Positions 39,019 through 48,702 of a DNA stretch of 64,000 bases are shown here, one piece after another (within the stretch, counting starts at the first letter, position 1; each line of letters starts with the position of its first letter). Source of the stretch: Planctomycetaceae bacterium. Its GTDB lineage: Bacteria; Planctomycetota; Planctomycetia; Planctomycetales; Planctomycetaceae. The position numbers were made by a program, and so were the translations under genes. Location: NCBI GenBank assembly GCA_021732975.1, contig JAKFWC010000010.1, positions 124,001 to 188,000 of the forward strand, read 5' to 3'. Under the pieces are notes generated by a model that had not been told where the DNA came from, did not search any database, and worked only from the letters and a program-made list of their open reading frames with translations.

Positions 39019-40458
39019 ATGCTGAGCATTCTCGGACAGGCAGGACTGCCGAAGGACGGCCTCCGTCGACGGGAGCTGATGCAAGTGGGAGGGCTGTCGC
39101 TGTTCGGCGGCATGCACCTGCCGCGGCTCTTACATGCGGCGGAGGCTTCGCGCACGCATCCGAAGGGCCCAGCGAAGTCGGTCATTCTGTTCAATCTGTT
39201 GGGTGGTCCCAGCCAGTTGGACATGTTCGACATGAAGCCGAATGCTCCGCTGGAAATTCGCGGCGAATTCTCGCCGATCGCCACGTCCGTGCCCGGCGTA
39301 CATATCTGCGAGCACATGCCGAACGTCGCGCGGATCATGCACAAGATCGCGCTGATCCGGACCGTGACGCACAATTACAATTCCCACAATCCGCTCCCCG
39401 TGATGACCGGTTGGGCCGGTGGGAATCCTGCGGCGCTGGTGCCCGATCCGAAAGACCCGCCCGATATCGGAGCCATCTGCCAGTATCTGGGGATGGGACC
39501 GAAAGATCTGCCGGGAGCGGTGTGCATGCCGTGTTATCCGGGCTGGGGTGAAAGCAGCATGTATCCCGGCATCCGTCGTCCCGGGCCGTACGGCGGATTC
39601 CTCGGCAGCCAGTACGACCCATTGTTCGCGCTCTGCAATCCCACGTTCGATAAGGAACCCGACCGGAAGTATTACGGCACCGTGCGGCCACTGGGCGTAC
39701 CGACCATGCCCGGTTGCGACAGTCTGCCGGAAATGACCGTGCATCGGCTCGATCGTCGGCGTTCCGTGCTGGAGCAACTGGATCGCGAATTTGATCGCGT
39801 ATCATCATCGAAGGCGATCGATCGACTCGACAAGTTTCAGGAGCGGGCGTTCTCTTTGCTCTGCTCCAGCGAGACCCGCGATGCTTTCGATGTCTCGCAG
39901 GAACCGGCTGAACTTCGCGATCGGTACGGCCGCAATCTCTTCGGGTCGAGCATGCTCATCGCCCGGCGTCTGGTCGAGCGCGGCGTGCCGTTCATCAGCG
40001 TCCACGCGGAGAATTTTCTACCCAACGGTTCGTTCACCTACGACATGCATGAGAACAACTTCGGCATGTTGAAGGGGAACAATCTGCCGGTTCTCGATAT
40101 GTGCCTGCCGGCGTTGATCCAGGATCTGGAAAGTCGCGGACGGCTCGATTCCACACTAATCTTCGTCATGGGCGAAATGGGCCGCAGTCCGAAAATCAAC
40201 GCCTTGGCCGGTCGCGATCACTGGCCTCAATGCACCTTCTGCGTGATGGCCGGAGGTGGAATCCGGGGCGGGGCAGTTTATGGAACGACGGATGCCATCG
40301 CCGGTTACCCAACCAGCAATCCGGTATCGCCCGGTGACATCGTTGCCACGATCTACCAGCAACTGGGGATCGATCCGCACCTGATGGTTTCAGACATCAG
40401 CGGCCGACCAATGCCGATCGCGCACGGCGGCGAACCGATTCGAGAGCTGATCAGTTGA
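39019..40458 (+). CDS. DUF1501 protein, Tat-type leader (copy 2)
   Basis: A 479-residue DUF1501 protein. The leader RRRELMQVGGLSLFGGMHLP looks Tat-type. The core follows the family: KSVILFNLLGGPSQLDMFDMKPNAPLEIRG, the HNYNSHNPLPVMTG block, FGSSMLIARRLVERGVPFISV, and GEMGRSPKINALAGRDHWPQC. It differs from copy 1 in a proline-rich middle (PCYPGWGESSMYPGIRRPGP). Copy 1 belongs to a PPC/DUF1549 set, whereas this copy stands alone, divergent from the DUF1559 genes. Convergent with a minus-strand secreted protein 19 bp downstream. Confidence 0.92.
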   Translation: MLSILGQAGLPKDGLRRRELMQVGGLSLFGGMHLPRLLHAAEASRTHPKGPAKSVILFNLLGGPSQLDMFDMKPNAPLEIRGEFSPIATSVPGVHICEHMPNVARIMHKIALIRTVTHNYNSHNPLPVMTGWAGGNPAALVPDPKDPPDIGAICQYLGMGPKDLPGAVCMPCYPGWGESSMYPGIRRPGPYGGFLGSQYDPLFALCNPTFDKEPDRKYYGTVRPLGVPTMPGCDSLPEMTVHRLDRRRSVLEQLDREFDRVSSSKAIDRLDKFQERAFSLLCSSETRDAFDVSQEPAELRDRYGRNLFGSSMLIARRLVERGVPFISVHAENFLPNGSFTYDMHENNFGMLKGNNLPVLDMCLPALIQDLESRGRLDSTLIFVMGEMGRSPKINALAGRDHWPQCTFCVMAGGGIRGGAVYGTTDAIAGYPTSNPVSPGDIVATIYQQLGIDPHLMVSDISGRPMPIAHGGEPIRELIS

Positions 40459-40477
40459 AATGACGGAGTCGCATCCC

Positions 40478-41308
40478 TCACGGAAACACGGCGGGACGGT
40501 TGGTAGCGCAGTAGGGCGATGTCCAGCCGTACGATGGATTACGGGGCTGTTTCCAGACCGAATGATCGTCGAGCAGCAATTCCAGATCACTCGGCAATGT
40601 GAGGCGGCCGACACCCCACTGCCAGGCTTTTCCATCGGTTTCAATGACTAACACGAGGGCGGGGTTGCGGCCGTTGACCAACAGAAAGATCGCGCCATCG
40701 GCATTGGGAGCGTCGGTGGGAGTATAGCGGTCGATCTCGCGCGGCAGCAGTCGCAGATGCACGAATTGTTTGTCGAGTTCGGTAACTTCTTGCGTACCAG
40801 TGAAGCGACGAGCTTGCTCTTTCAGTTGGGCGAGACGGGTAGAGGGGTTGGTCGCCGGCACGGGAGCATCGGGAAGCGGTTCCATCGCAATGGCCGAGCC
40901 ATTCGGCGCCCATCCGGGAAGATCTTCCGAGCGCAGGGTGAACCGTTTGTTCGTGAGCGACAACAGGTCATAGACGACGACCGGACCACCATTCAGATAG
41001 CGTGGATGAAGTTCCGCCGTCACAAGGGCCAGCGGTCGGCCCGTCTCACCCAACCGCCACACGGTGCCATCGACATAACCGCGGGTCTCGTCGTCATAGC
41101 GAAATAATGGCACGAGTCGCATGCGCTCGGGGATGTCTGCCGCGGCTGAGGAAACACGAATCCGTTCGATCCGCGACTTCATGACTTCCATCCGCTGTAC
41201 GGCGACGGACGGTGGCTCCGGTTTGTCATCCGCCGCAAACCCGCGCAGCGGGGTGAATCCGGCCACGACCAGAAGCAGGGTCGCAAGGCGACTTACACGA
41301 CCGACCAT
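40478..41308 (-). CDS. Secreted protein, unknown
   Basis: A 276-residue exported protein with signal RLATLLLVVAGFTPLRGFAA. The mature chain starts with a helical part (VQRMEVMKSRIERIRV) and has a beta-rich core including LFRYDDETRGYVDGTVWRLGETGRPLAL and ALVLVIETDGKAWQWGVGRLTLPSDL. No family was recognised. It converges with DUF1501 copy 2, leaving 19 bp between stop codons. Confidence 0.7.
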   Translation of the reverse strand: MVGRVSRLATLLLVVAGFTPLRGFAADDKPEPPSVAVQRMEVMKSRIERIRVSSAAADIPERMRLVPLFRYDDETRGYVDGTVWRLGETGRPLALVTAELHPRYLNGGPVVVYDLLSLTNKRFTLRSEDLPGWAPNGSAIAMEPLPDAPVPATNPSTRLAQLKEQARRFTGTQEVTELDKQFVHLRLLPREIDRYTPTDAPNADGAIFLLVNGRNPALVLVIETDGKAWQWGVGRLTLPSDLELLLDDHSVWKQPRNPSYGWTSPYCATNRPAVFP

Positions 41309-41362
41309 CGGGAACCTCCATGCGCGGGGGAAACCAGCAAGGACATGATTTGAACAACCATG

Positions 41363-41380
41363 CTATGCCACGCGGCATAG
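41363..41380. repeat. Short perfect palindrome upstream of the secreted protein
   Basis: CTATGCC (41363-41369) and GGCATAG (41374-41380) flank ACGC. It is 55 bp upstream of the minus-strand start at 41308 and could be a protein-binding site or a leader hairpin. Confidence 0.3.
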
Positions 41381-41705
41381 ACTTGCCACCGGTACCCTCA
41401 CCGCTGCAAAACGCGACCGCAGCCGCAGTCTGGAATCCCCATGGGCTTCCCTTGCAGCCATGCAACCCCGGCCGGTGTGCTGATCCATATCGATCCACAG
41501 CGCGCGATGGGCTGCCAGTCTCTGCGAGCGTGGTCGTTCATCGAACAGGTCGCATTCTGGGATTGATGCTGAGCGAACCGTCGGGATTTAGCATCCTTTT
41601 TTTACATTATCCCCGCGTTTGGGCCCTCACCGTAACCACAGTTGAGAAAAGACTTTTTGGCATCACAAGAAATCGTTTTGGTATCTCCGTGAAGGAGACT
41701 AATGA

Positions 41706-41722
41706 TCGGCACGGCGAATGCG
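41706..41722 (+). promoter_or_regulatory. Candidate sigma-54 promoter of the hybrid kinase gene
   Basis: TCGGCACGGCGAATGCG has GG and GC separated by exactly ten bases, with GGCACG intact. It deviates from consensus at the third base of the -24 half (C for T) and in the first base of the -12 half (ATGC for TTGC). The start codon is 40 bp further on. Confidence 0.35.
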
Positions 41723-41761
41723 TATGCGATTTTGAGTCCGCATGATTTACGGAGATAAACC

Positions 41762-44700
41762 ATGTCAGATTCCCCCGAGAACGCACCGTCACCCTTTCAG
41801 CCCCCTGTGACCCGCCCCCCAACCCACATTGTGGGAGTGGGTGCGTCTGCCGGCGGATTGGAAGCGCTCGAGCGGATGTTTCAAAATATGCCCACGGATA
41901 CGGGAATGGCGTTCGTCATCGTGCAGCATCTCTCCCCCGACTTTAAAAGCCTGATGGATGAACTGCTCGCGCGGTGGACCAGTTTGCCGATTCATCGTGT
42001 GGACAACGGAATGGTCGTCGATGCAAACTCGATTTATCTGTTGCCTCCACGAAAAGAGATGATTATTTCCGCAGGAAAGCTGCTGTTATCGGACAAAGAT
42101 CCCGAGCATGGTCTATCACTACCCATCGACCATTTTCTCCGTTCTTTGGCGCGAGAATGCGGTCCGGCAGCGGTGGCCATTATCCTCTCCGGTACGGGCA
42201 GCGATGGCTCGCGCGGTCTGGAGGAAATCAGGAATGTCGGCGGGCTGGTCATCGCCCAGTCGGTCCGATCCGCCAAATTCGATGGCATGCCCAATGCCGC
42301 GCGGGAAACCGGTTTTGTCGACCTCACGCTCGATCCGGAAGAAATCGGCGATGCCCTTCGCGATTACGTCACCAGTACCGATGTCCGGCAATTTGCGGCC
42401 GAACACACGCACACGGTCGCCGATGAGGATTCGCTCTCGGCCATTTTTCGTCTGCTGCGCGATCGATACGGACTCGATTTCTCGCATTACAAATTGAATA
42501 CGGTAGTGCGACGGACCGAGCGACGATTGCAGATTGTACATGTCGAGTCGATTCAGGAGTACGCGGCACTGGTTGTGAACGATACGGAGGAACTCGATAC
42601 GCTGTATCGCGATTTGTTAGTGGGCGTCACCCGCTTTTTTCGCGATCCCGATGCCTACCAGAGTCTCGAACAACATGTCGACGCCGTGATTGCCTCGAAG
42701 AAACCGGGCAGCGAGTTTCGCACATGGATCGCGGGCTGCGCGACCGGGGAAGAAGCTTATTCGCTGGCGATCCTGCTCCACGAACGGGTACAGGCCAGCG
42801 GGATCCCGCTCACCATCCGTGTCTTTGCGACCGATGTCCATCGGCGGTCTCTGGAAATTGCCGGAGAGGCGGTATATCGACCGGAGAGTCTGACCGAAAT
42901 TCCCCCGCAGCGCGTCGAGCAGTTCTTCAATCGCGTCGATAACGGCTACGCGCTGAAGCAGGTGATTCGTCAATCAGTGGTTCTTGCGCAGCATAACATC
43001 ATCAAGGACGCTCCGTTTACGCGGATGGATTTGATCTCCTGCCGCAACCTGTTGATCTACCTGCAACCGCCGGCGCAGAAGAAGGCGATCTCGCTGTTTC
43101 ATTTTGGACTGCGGGCGGGCGGACTGCTGTTTCTAGGACCGAGCGAGTCCCCCGCCGAACTCGACGAGGAGTTCGACACGCTCGACGGACACTGGAAGAT
43201 TTATCGCAAACGTCGCGATGTCCGCTTGCCGATTGAGTTGCGGATTTCCCCGAACGTTTCCGGACGCGTGGTGCGGGCATCGGGTTTACCCGAGATTCCT
43301 TTATCGGGATCGCGGTCCATCGATGCGATGTTGCTAGGGACGTATGACGCATTGCTTGCCGAGTACATGCCGCCGGCGCTGCTCATCAATCAGCGTCATG
43401 AATTGCTGCACGTCTTTGGCGATGCCGGGCGGTTTCTGCAGCACAAATCGGGGCGCACTGGACGCAATGTCCTGGAACTTATGGAATCGCACTTGCGGAT
43501 GGCCATTTCGGGCGCGATTCAACAAATCCATAACAAGCGCAAGACGGAAATGAAACTGCGCGGAATTGTCGTGCCCACTCCGACGGGAACGGAACGGATT
43601 GCCGTGACGGTTCGCTCGGTGGTCAATCAGCGGACGCAATCGGCGGACTTGTTGATTCTGCTGGAGCCGATGCGCGAGAACGCCACCGCGGTGATTCCGC
43701 CGCCCGATTCATCGGCAGTAGAGATTCGCGATGTCGTCCCGCACAGCCCGTCGGCCATGGAACAGATTCAAGGTCTCGAAGCGGAATTGCGGTATGCGAA
43801 GGAAAACCTCCAGGCCACCGTCGAAGAATTGGAGACCAGCAACGAAGAGTTACAGGCGAGCAACGAAGAACTCGTCGCCTCGAATGAGGAACTGCAAAGC
43901 ACCAACGAAGAACTCCACTCCGTTAACGAAGAACTATACACGGTCAATGCCGAGCACCAGCGCAAGATTCACGAACTGACAGTCCTGACGGACGACATGG
44001 ACAATCTGCTCGCCAGCACACAGGTCCATACGATCTTTCTCGATCAGGAACTGCGCATTCGCAAGTTCACCCCGCAAATCGCCGAAGTCTTCAGCTTCGT
44101 GACGAGCGATCTCGGGCGATCCTTTGACAGTTTCTCACACCGGCTCCTGCGCGATCGACTCTCGGCAGAAGTCGCGTCGGTCCTCGACACCGGCGAATCG
44201 TTGGAGGCCGAAGTCCAGGATGTCTCCGGACATTGGTTTTTGATGCGAATCCTGCCTTATCTGACGAAAGGGCAACTCGACGGCGTCGTGCTGACGTTGA
44301 TCGACATCGACAGTCTGAAACTCGCCCAGCAGGATCTCTCGCGCCGCGAGTTCGAGCTCCGCATGATTGCCGACCGCGTTCCCTCATTGATCAGTTGCGT
44401 CGATCGCAATTTCCGCTACTCCTACGTCAACCAGCGTTACAGCGAGTTCTTTGGGAAGAACGCCGACGAGATTGTCGGCATGACCATGCCGGAACTGCTC
44501 GGCGAGAACGTGTTTGAGGAAGTCCGCCCCCATCTCGAAGAAGCGCTGGCCGGTAAGTCCGTGGAGTTTGAAAAACGCTTTGTGTTGCCGAACGGTCGCC
44601 AGTTCTGGGCGATGGTGAGTTATTCTCCCGACGAGAGCGGTGCCGATGGCAACATCTGCGGCCTCTTCGTCTGCAAGCACCTGGTGACGGCCCTGAAAGA

Positions 44701-46213
44701 AAGTGAGCAACGGTTTGAACGGGCCGTCCGGGGCACCACCGATGGGATCTGGGACTGGGACATCGCTACCGGTCGTGTCTATTGCTCACCCCGTTTCCTG
44801 GAGATGGTCGGGCTCTCCGCAAACACGACGGAAATGTTCAAGGCCGATGTCGACCTTCGGATTCATGCCGAGGATCTGCCCCGTGTTCTCACCGCCGAAC
44901 AGGCACTGCTGCGCGACGGCGTTCCGTACGATGTCGAATATCGCATGCAGAATCGGGACGGTCAGTACATCTGGTTCCGTGCCCGCGCCGAAGTGGAACG
45001 CTGTCACGATGGACGCCCGACGTATGTTTCGGGGTCGGTGCAGAATGTGGAGACGTATCGCGCGCTCGTGGCCGAGAAAGAGCAGCAGGTAACGCAGCGG
45101 GATCGCTTTCTCGCCACGCTGTCGCACGAATTGCGTAATCCCCTCGGTGCCGTGGTCAACGGTTGCCGCGTCTTGACGAAGGTCAACGGGCTCGTCGATG
45201 AAGCCTTCCCGGTGGTCGATGCGATTTCCCGCCAGTCGCAACATATGGCAGCCCTCCTTGAGGACTTGCTGGACGTGGCTCGGATCACCGAAGGAAAGAT
45301 TGAAATCCGCAAGAAAGTCTTCGATCTCCGCGAAGTCATTGCCCCCGCGATTGAATCGGTCCAGCCCTTGCTCGATTCGCGCCAGCAGGGATTGGATGTC
45401 CGCTTGCCGGACGATCCCGTGCCCGTGGTGGGCAATGCCGTTCGCTTGCGGCAAGTGGCGACCAACCTGCTTTCCAATGCTTCCAAGTACAGCCCGCATG
45501 GTACGCGCGTGACGCTCGAACTGGACAAGGTCGATCACCATGCCGAACTTCGCGTGATCGACCAGGGGGAGGGCATTCCACCGGCATTGCTGCGACGCGT
45601 CTTCGAGCCTTTCGAGCAACTGGGGCGAACACACGATCGCACGGATGGCGGACTGGGCTTAGGGCTGTCGCTTTCACAACGCCTTGTTCAACTGCACGGC
45701 GGCTCGATTCATGCCAAGAGTCAGGGCCACGGTCATGGCAGCGAATTCGTCGTGATTATTCCGACCATCGATGCGGCCAAAGTCGACGATGAGTTGCAGC
45801 CCTCGCGCACGACAAGCGGCGACAAGCTGCGCATCGTCCTCGTAGAAGACAATGCCGATGCGCGGACATTGCTGAGCCGATTGCTGGAATTGGAGGGCTA
45901 CGAAATCTGCTGCGCAGGGACCGGCCCGAAAGGGTTGGAACTGATTCAACAATCCATCCCGGATGTCGCTCTCGTGGATGTCGGCCTGCCGGGAATGGAT
46001 GGTTACACCATCGCACGGACGATTCGTGCTCAACCGGAATTGAACAGCGTCTACCTGGTGGCCCTGACGGGATACGGCCAGACATCCGATCGACAAAACG
46101 CGAAGGACGCTGGCTTCAATATCCACTTCACCAAACCGGTCGATCTGCAGGAACTCGGCAAACTTCTATGCCAGTTTGAACCGTCGTCGCCAAATGCGCA
46201 TTCCGAGTCATAG
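41762..46213 (+). CDS. CheB-CheR-PAS-histidine kinase-receiver fusion
   Basis: A 1483-residue signalling protein. Domains in order: CheB methylesterase with its triad S29, H56 and D148; CheR methyltransferase (about 215-480, SAM motif [11 protein letters not shown]); a coiled coil of repeated NEEL heptads (about 670-740); three PAS domains (about 740-1100); HisKA with phosphoacceptor H1122 (SHELRNP); HATPase (about 1220-1335, [10 protein letters not shown]); and a receiver with D1406. CGGAG lies before ATG 41762. CheB and CheR would act on receptors, or on this protein, with kinase and receiver passing on the signal. No other chemotaxis genes are near, so it is an orphan. Confidence 0.95.
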   Translation: MSDSPENAPSPFQPPVTRPPTHIVGVGASAGGLEALERMFQNMPTDTGMAFVIVQHLSPDFKSLMDELLARWTSLPIHRVDNGMVVDANSIYLLPPRKEMIISAGKLLLSDKDPEHGLSLPIDHFLRSLARECGPAAVAIILSGTGSDGSRGLEEIRNVGGLVIAQSVRSAKFDGMPNAARETGFVDLTLDPEEIGDALRDYVTSTDVRQFAAEHTHTVADEDSLSAIFRLLRDRYGLDFSHYKLNTVVRRTERRLQIVHVESIQEYAALVVNDTEELDTLYRDLLVGVTRFFRDPDAYQSLEQHVDAVIASKKPGSEFRTWIAGCATGEEAYSLAILLHERVQASGIPLTIRVFATDVHRRSLEIAGEAVYRPESLTEIPPQRVEQFFNRVDNGYALKQVIRQSVVLAQHNIIKDAPFTRMDLISCRNLLIYLQPPAQKKAISLFHFGLRAGGLLFLGPSESPAELDEEFDTLDGHWKIYRKRRDVRLPIELRISPNVSGRVVRASGLPEIPLSGSRSIDAMLLGTYDALLAEYMPPALLINQRHELLHVFGDAGRFLQHKSGRTGRNVLELMESHLRMAISGAIQQIHNKRKTEMKLRGIVVPTPTGTERIAVTVRSVVNQRTQSADLLILLEPMRENATAVIPPPDSSAVEIRDVVPHSPSAMEQIQGLEAELRYAKENLQATVEELETSNEELQASNEELVASNEELQSTNEELHSVNEELYTVNAEHQRKIHELTVLTDDMDNLLASTQVHTIFLDQELRIRKFTPQIAEVFSFVTSDLGRSFDSFSHRLLRDRLSAEVASVLDTGESLEAEVQDVSGHWFLMRILPYLTKGQLDGVVLTLIDIDSLKLAQQDLSRREFELRMIADRVPSLISCVDRNFRYSYVNQRYSEFFGKNADEIVGMTMPELLGENVFEEVRPHLEEALAGKSVEFEKRFVLPNGRQFWAMVSYSPDESGADGNICGLFVCKHLVTALKESEQRFERAVRGTTDGIWDWDIATGRVYCSPRFLEMVGLSANTTEMFKADVDLRIHAEDLPRVLTAEQALLRDGVPYDVEYRMQNRDGQYIWFRARAEVERCHDGRPTYVSGSVQNVETYRALVAEKEQQVTQRDRFLATLSHELRNPLGAVVNGCRVLTKVNGLVDEAFPVVDAISRQSQHMAALLEDLLDVARITEGKIEIRKKVFDLREVIAPAIESVQPLLDSRQQGLDVRLPDDPVPVVGNAVRLRQVATNLLSNASKYSPHGTRVTLELDKVDHHAELRVIDQGEGIPPALLRRVFEPFEQLGRTHDRTDGGLGLGLSLSQRLVQLHGGSIHAKSQGHGHGSEFVVIIPTIDAAKVDDELQPSRTTSGDKLRIVLVEDNADARTLLSRLLELEGYEICCAGTGPKGLELIQQSIPDVALVDVGLPGMDGYTIARTIRAQPELNSVYLVALTGYGQTSDRQNAKDAGFNIHFTKPVDLQELGKLLCQFEPSSPNAHSES

Positions 46214-46282
46214 AAGTCCGCGAACTTGTACCCGGCGACTGGGCGATTGCCATTATTGGCCAACTGTGGCCATCGATACGGA

Positions 46283-47086
46283 TCAGCGATCCAGTTGACG
46301 GATGCTGAGCGTTCCAGACTCGGAGTCAAAAACTTCTTTCCCCTTGGCGTTGGTTAAGAACAGGGATTGATCGTTGCTGAGAACGAGACAGGGAACTGTT
46401 CCGTCCGTGGCGATTTTTTCGACGCGGAAGCTGCCAGACGCGTTGGACGGTGGAAGCGAGATCGTGCCGACGATCTCCGTATCGACCATCATGAAATAAG
46501 TCTGAGACGTTGGCGTATTGTTCGCGAGTGTGATCTTCCAGGTATCGAGCGCATCGATTCGCCGAATCGGACGATAAATGCGAATCCATCCATCGGTCAG
46601 TTTCGTCACGTCAATCTTCAACGTCTGGACGACGCGCTCGCCATTGAAATTCTGATGGAGTATCGACGCGGGACGACCGTTGGCAGGGTCGACCGTGGCA
46701 ACCACCGCGGAGTGCTTTGACGGCAATGCGGACAGGCCCCATTCGGCGCCACCGAATTGGAGCACATCGCCAGGAAGACAGGCGTTCGTCGGATTGGAAT
46801 CGGTCCACAAATCTCCCGGAGTGGAGATGACTGAAATTAGCGTCCCCCAAACGCGATCGCCGGCATCCGGGGTGTCGGCACCAAGGTCTTCGGCGACGAA
46901 CTCACCACCCGCGATGCGGAGCGCTTCGATCACCATATCAGTGGCGTCTCCTCCGCCGATGCGCACGCCAATCTTGCCCTGCAAGTATTCGTGGGCGCTG
47001 CCGCCCACCGTCTGTGCCGATGCCGCAGAAAGGAAAGCTCCCCATAACATCAATGTCACGGTTCCGTACCAGGCCTGTTGAATCAT
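46283..47086 (-). CDS. Exported CHAP-like protein, unknown
   Basis: A 267-residue exported protein with signal IQQAWYGTVTLMLWGAFLSAASA. The middle has a CHAP/NlpC-like pattern: ACLPGDVLQFGGAEW, then SKHSAVVATVD with a histidine, ILHQNFNGERVVQTL and WIRIYRP. No catalytic cysteine is evident before the histidine, so it may bind rather than cleave. The last third is a beta domain (VEKIATDGTVPCLVL). ATG 47086 is preferred to TTG 47101 because GGAAC lies 8 nt upstream of it. Similar proteins are common but unnamed in planctomycetes. Confidence 0.6.
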   Translation of the reverse strand: MIQQAWYGTVTLMLWGAFLSAASAQTVGGSAHEYLQGKIGVRIGGGDATDMVIEALRIAGGEFVAEDLGADTPDAGDRVWGTLISVISTPGDLWTDSNPTNACLPGDVLQFGGAEWGLSALPSKHSAVVATVDPANGRPASILHQNFNGERVVQTLKIDVTKLTDGWIRIYRPIRRIDALDTWKITLANNTPTSQTYFMMVDTEIVGTISLPPSNASGSFRVEKIATDGTVPCLVLSNDQSLFLTNAKGKEVFDSESGTLSIRQLDR

Positions 47087-47734
47087 TTGTGTTCCTTTCA
47101 AGTGGAAGCTGCGGCCCGCATCGACCAGTAAGAGGTGTGCATTCTAAGTTTTGGTCATACCGTGGTCACATCGCGGCGATTCGAGGCGCAATTGAACATT
47201 CTCGGGCGAAAATGCGGCAAAAACAGCGAATGATCCGCGCGCTACAGGGGGTGGCGGCAGCTCAACAAACGAAGGCGATGATGATGACGAAACACAACGG
47301 CGGTCGGTGAAATTTGCCTGCCGCGAAAATTATTCATCTTGCATCCATTCGGCATCGTGCAAGTTTTTTTACGGAAATGGCACGGAACAGTGGGTAGCAG
47401 GACGCTTGACGATTTGTGGATTCTCGTCAATCTGCGAACGCTCGGATGCGCTCGCTGGACGACGCACAAAGTTGTGCCACGGCCGTGTTGCATAAAAGCA
47501 TCGATGCGCGGCAACACGAGGGATAGACCTCCGTCTGACGGTTGCGGCAGCAGAACTTCGGCTGAGTTGTCTTTGCGAGTGGATTGGAAGACATGCTGCG
47601 CCGACGAAACTGGCTTCAATCGAATTGACACATCCTTTTCGCAACCTAAAGTTTTTGATGGCGTAAGCGGGACGACACCTATCGCCGTCAATTCTCTTAA
47701 GCAGTCTCCCGGTATTCCAACAGACGATCTCTCC
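47087..47734. other. Intergenic with a repeat core
   Basis: About 650 bp divergent gap before the TadE genes. It holds TGTGCCACGGCCGTGT at 47473-47488, the same 16-bp core as in the 24591 inverted repeat, here without its partner arm. A plus-strand open frame covers 47339-47734 but appears to be a chance extension of TadE. Promoters for both directions must be here. Confidence 0.5.
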
Positions 47735-48160
47735 ATGAAAATGATGCTGGCATTGCGTCCCCCTGTCGAACGACGCCGTGGTGTTGCGACGGTCGAGTTT
47801 GCTCTCGCCGCCCCGATCCTCTTTCTGCTCCTCTTCGGTATCTTTGAGATCGCGCACGCGTTTATGGTGCAGCATCAGATTAAGGATGCCGCGCGACAGG
47901 GATGCCGGGTCGGCGTCTGTCCCTACAAGTTCAACGCCGATGTGACGGCCACGGTCGATACGGCCTTGAGTAAGGCGGGGATCACAGGGGCAAGCACAAC
48001 GATTCTCGTCAACGATGCAGCCGGCGATGTCGGTACAGCACTGGCGGGAGACGAAATCTCCGTTCGCATCACGTTGACTGCCGCGGATGTATCACTCTAT
48101 CCCGGCGGAGGCTTCATCCTGGAGCAACTCTCCGCCGTCTACTCATTGCGTCACCAATGA
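47735..48160 (+). CDS. TadE-like pilus-assembly protein (first)
   Basis: A 141-residue TadE-type protein. A short cytoplasmic part (LRPPVERRRG) leads into VATVEFALAAPILFLLLFGIFEI, the conserved Glu-containing membrane segment of the family, followed by QHQIKDAARQGCRVG and a small extracytoplasmic beta domain. TadE-like proteins are pseudopilins that help assemble Flp/Tad pili. ATG 47735 is chosen over the longer open frame because the family N-terminus begins here. First of three co-directional genes. Confidence 0.85.
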   Translation: MKMMLALRPPVERRRGVATVEFALAAPILFLLLFGIFEIAHAFMVQHQIKDAARQGCRVGVCPYKFNADVTATVDTALSKAGITGASTTILVNDAAGDVGTALAGDEISVRITLTAADVSLYPGGGFILEQLSAVYSLRHQ

Positions 48161-48184
48161 AATACGCATGAAAGGAGACCGACT

Positions 48185-48628
48185 GTGATTCGTCAAGCAC
48201 ATCCCTTGCGCCCCATCGTCCATCGTTGCCGACGGGGCGCGGCACTCGTCGAGCTCGCGTTGCTGCTTCCGGTTCTGGGAACGGTCGTACTTGGGGTTTG
48301 CGAAATTGGCCAGGTTCTCCGGGTTCATGCGTCGCTCACGGAAGCCGCGAGAAAAGGCTGTGCCACGGGCACCTTGCCCGGAAGTTCCAACGCCGACATT
48401 ATCGGAGACGTGCAAAGCGCTCTCTCAGACAGCGGCTTGCCCACGAGCGCCACCATTACTGTCAAAGTCAACGACATCATTGCCAACGTGGCCACTGCAA
48501 AGCGGAACGACAAAGTTTCCGTCGCTGTTTCCTTGCCCACCGCGCAAGCCGCGTGGACGGGATCGAATGTGTTCGTCCTGCAGTCGTCGGTTCAATCAGA
48601 AGTCATCGTGATGTTGAAACAGGACTGA
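48185..48628 (+). CDS. TadE-like pilus-assembly protein (second)
   Basis: A 147-residue TadE-type protein, close in plan to the first: VHRCRRG, then AALVELALLLPVLGTVVLGVCEIGQ as membrane segment, HASLTEAARKGCATG and an extracytoplasmic part. The start is GTG 48185, with AAAGGAG (48171-48177) 7 nt before it. It lies 24 bp after the first TadE gene, so both are likely on one messenger. Two tandem TadE-like genes suggest partners in one complex. Confidence 0.85.
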   Translation: MIRQAHPLRPIVHRCRRGAALVELALLLPVLGTVVLGVCEIGQVLRVHASLTEAARKGCATGTLPGSSNADIIGDVQSALSDSGLPTSATITVKVNDIIANVATAKRNDKVSVAVSLPTAQAAWTGSNVFVLQSSVQSEVIVMLKQD

Positions 48629-48702
48629 TCAAGACTCCTGTTGTTGGTGCGGGCCCCACAAACAAACAGTACCGAATTGCCTTCTCTTGCCAAAGGAACA
48701 TC

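Noticed and set aside
43789-43960. Tandem repeat-like DNA with many GAAGA units
   Set aside because: It encodes the NEEL coiled coil between CheR and PAS, a normal part of this protein class, not a DNA repeat array.
47339-47734. N-terminal extension of the first TadE protein by 132 codons
   Set aside because: The extension has no family match, and the TadE N-terminus begins normally at 47735. It also contains the repeat core at 47473.
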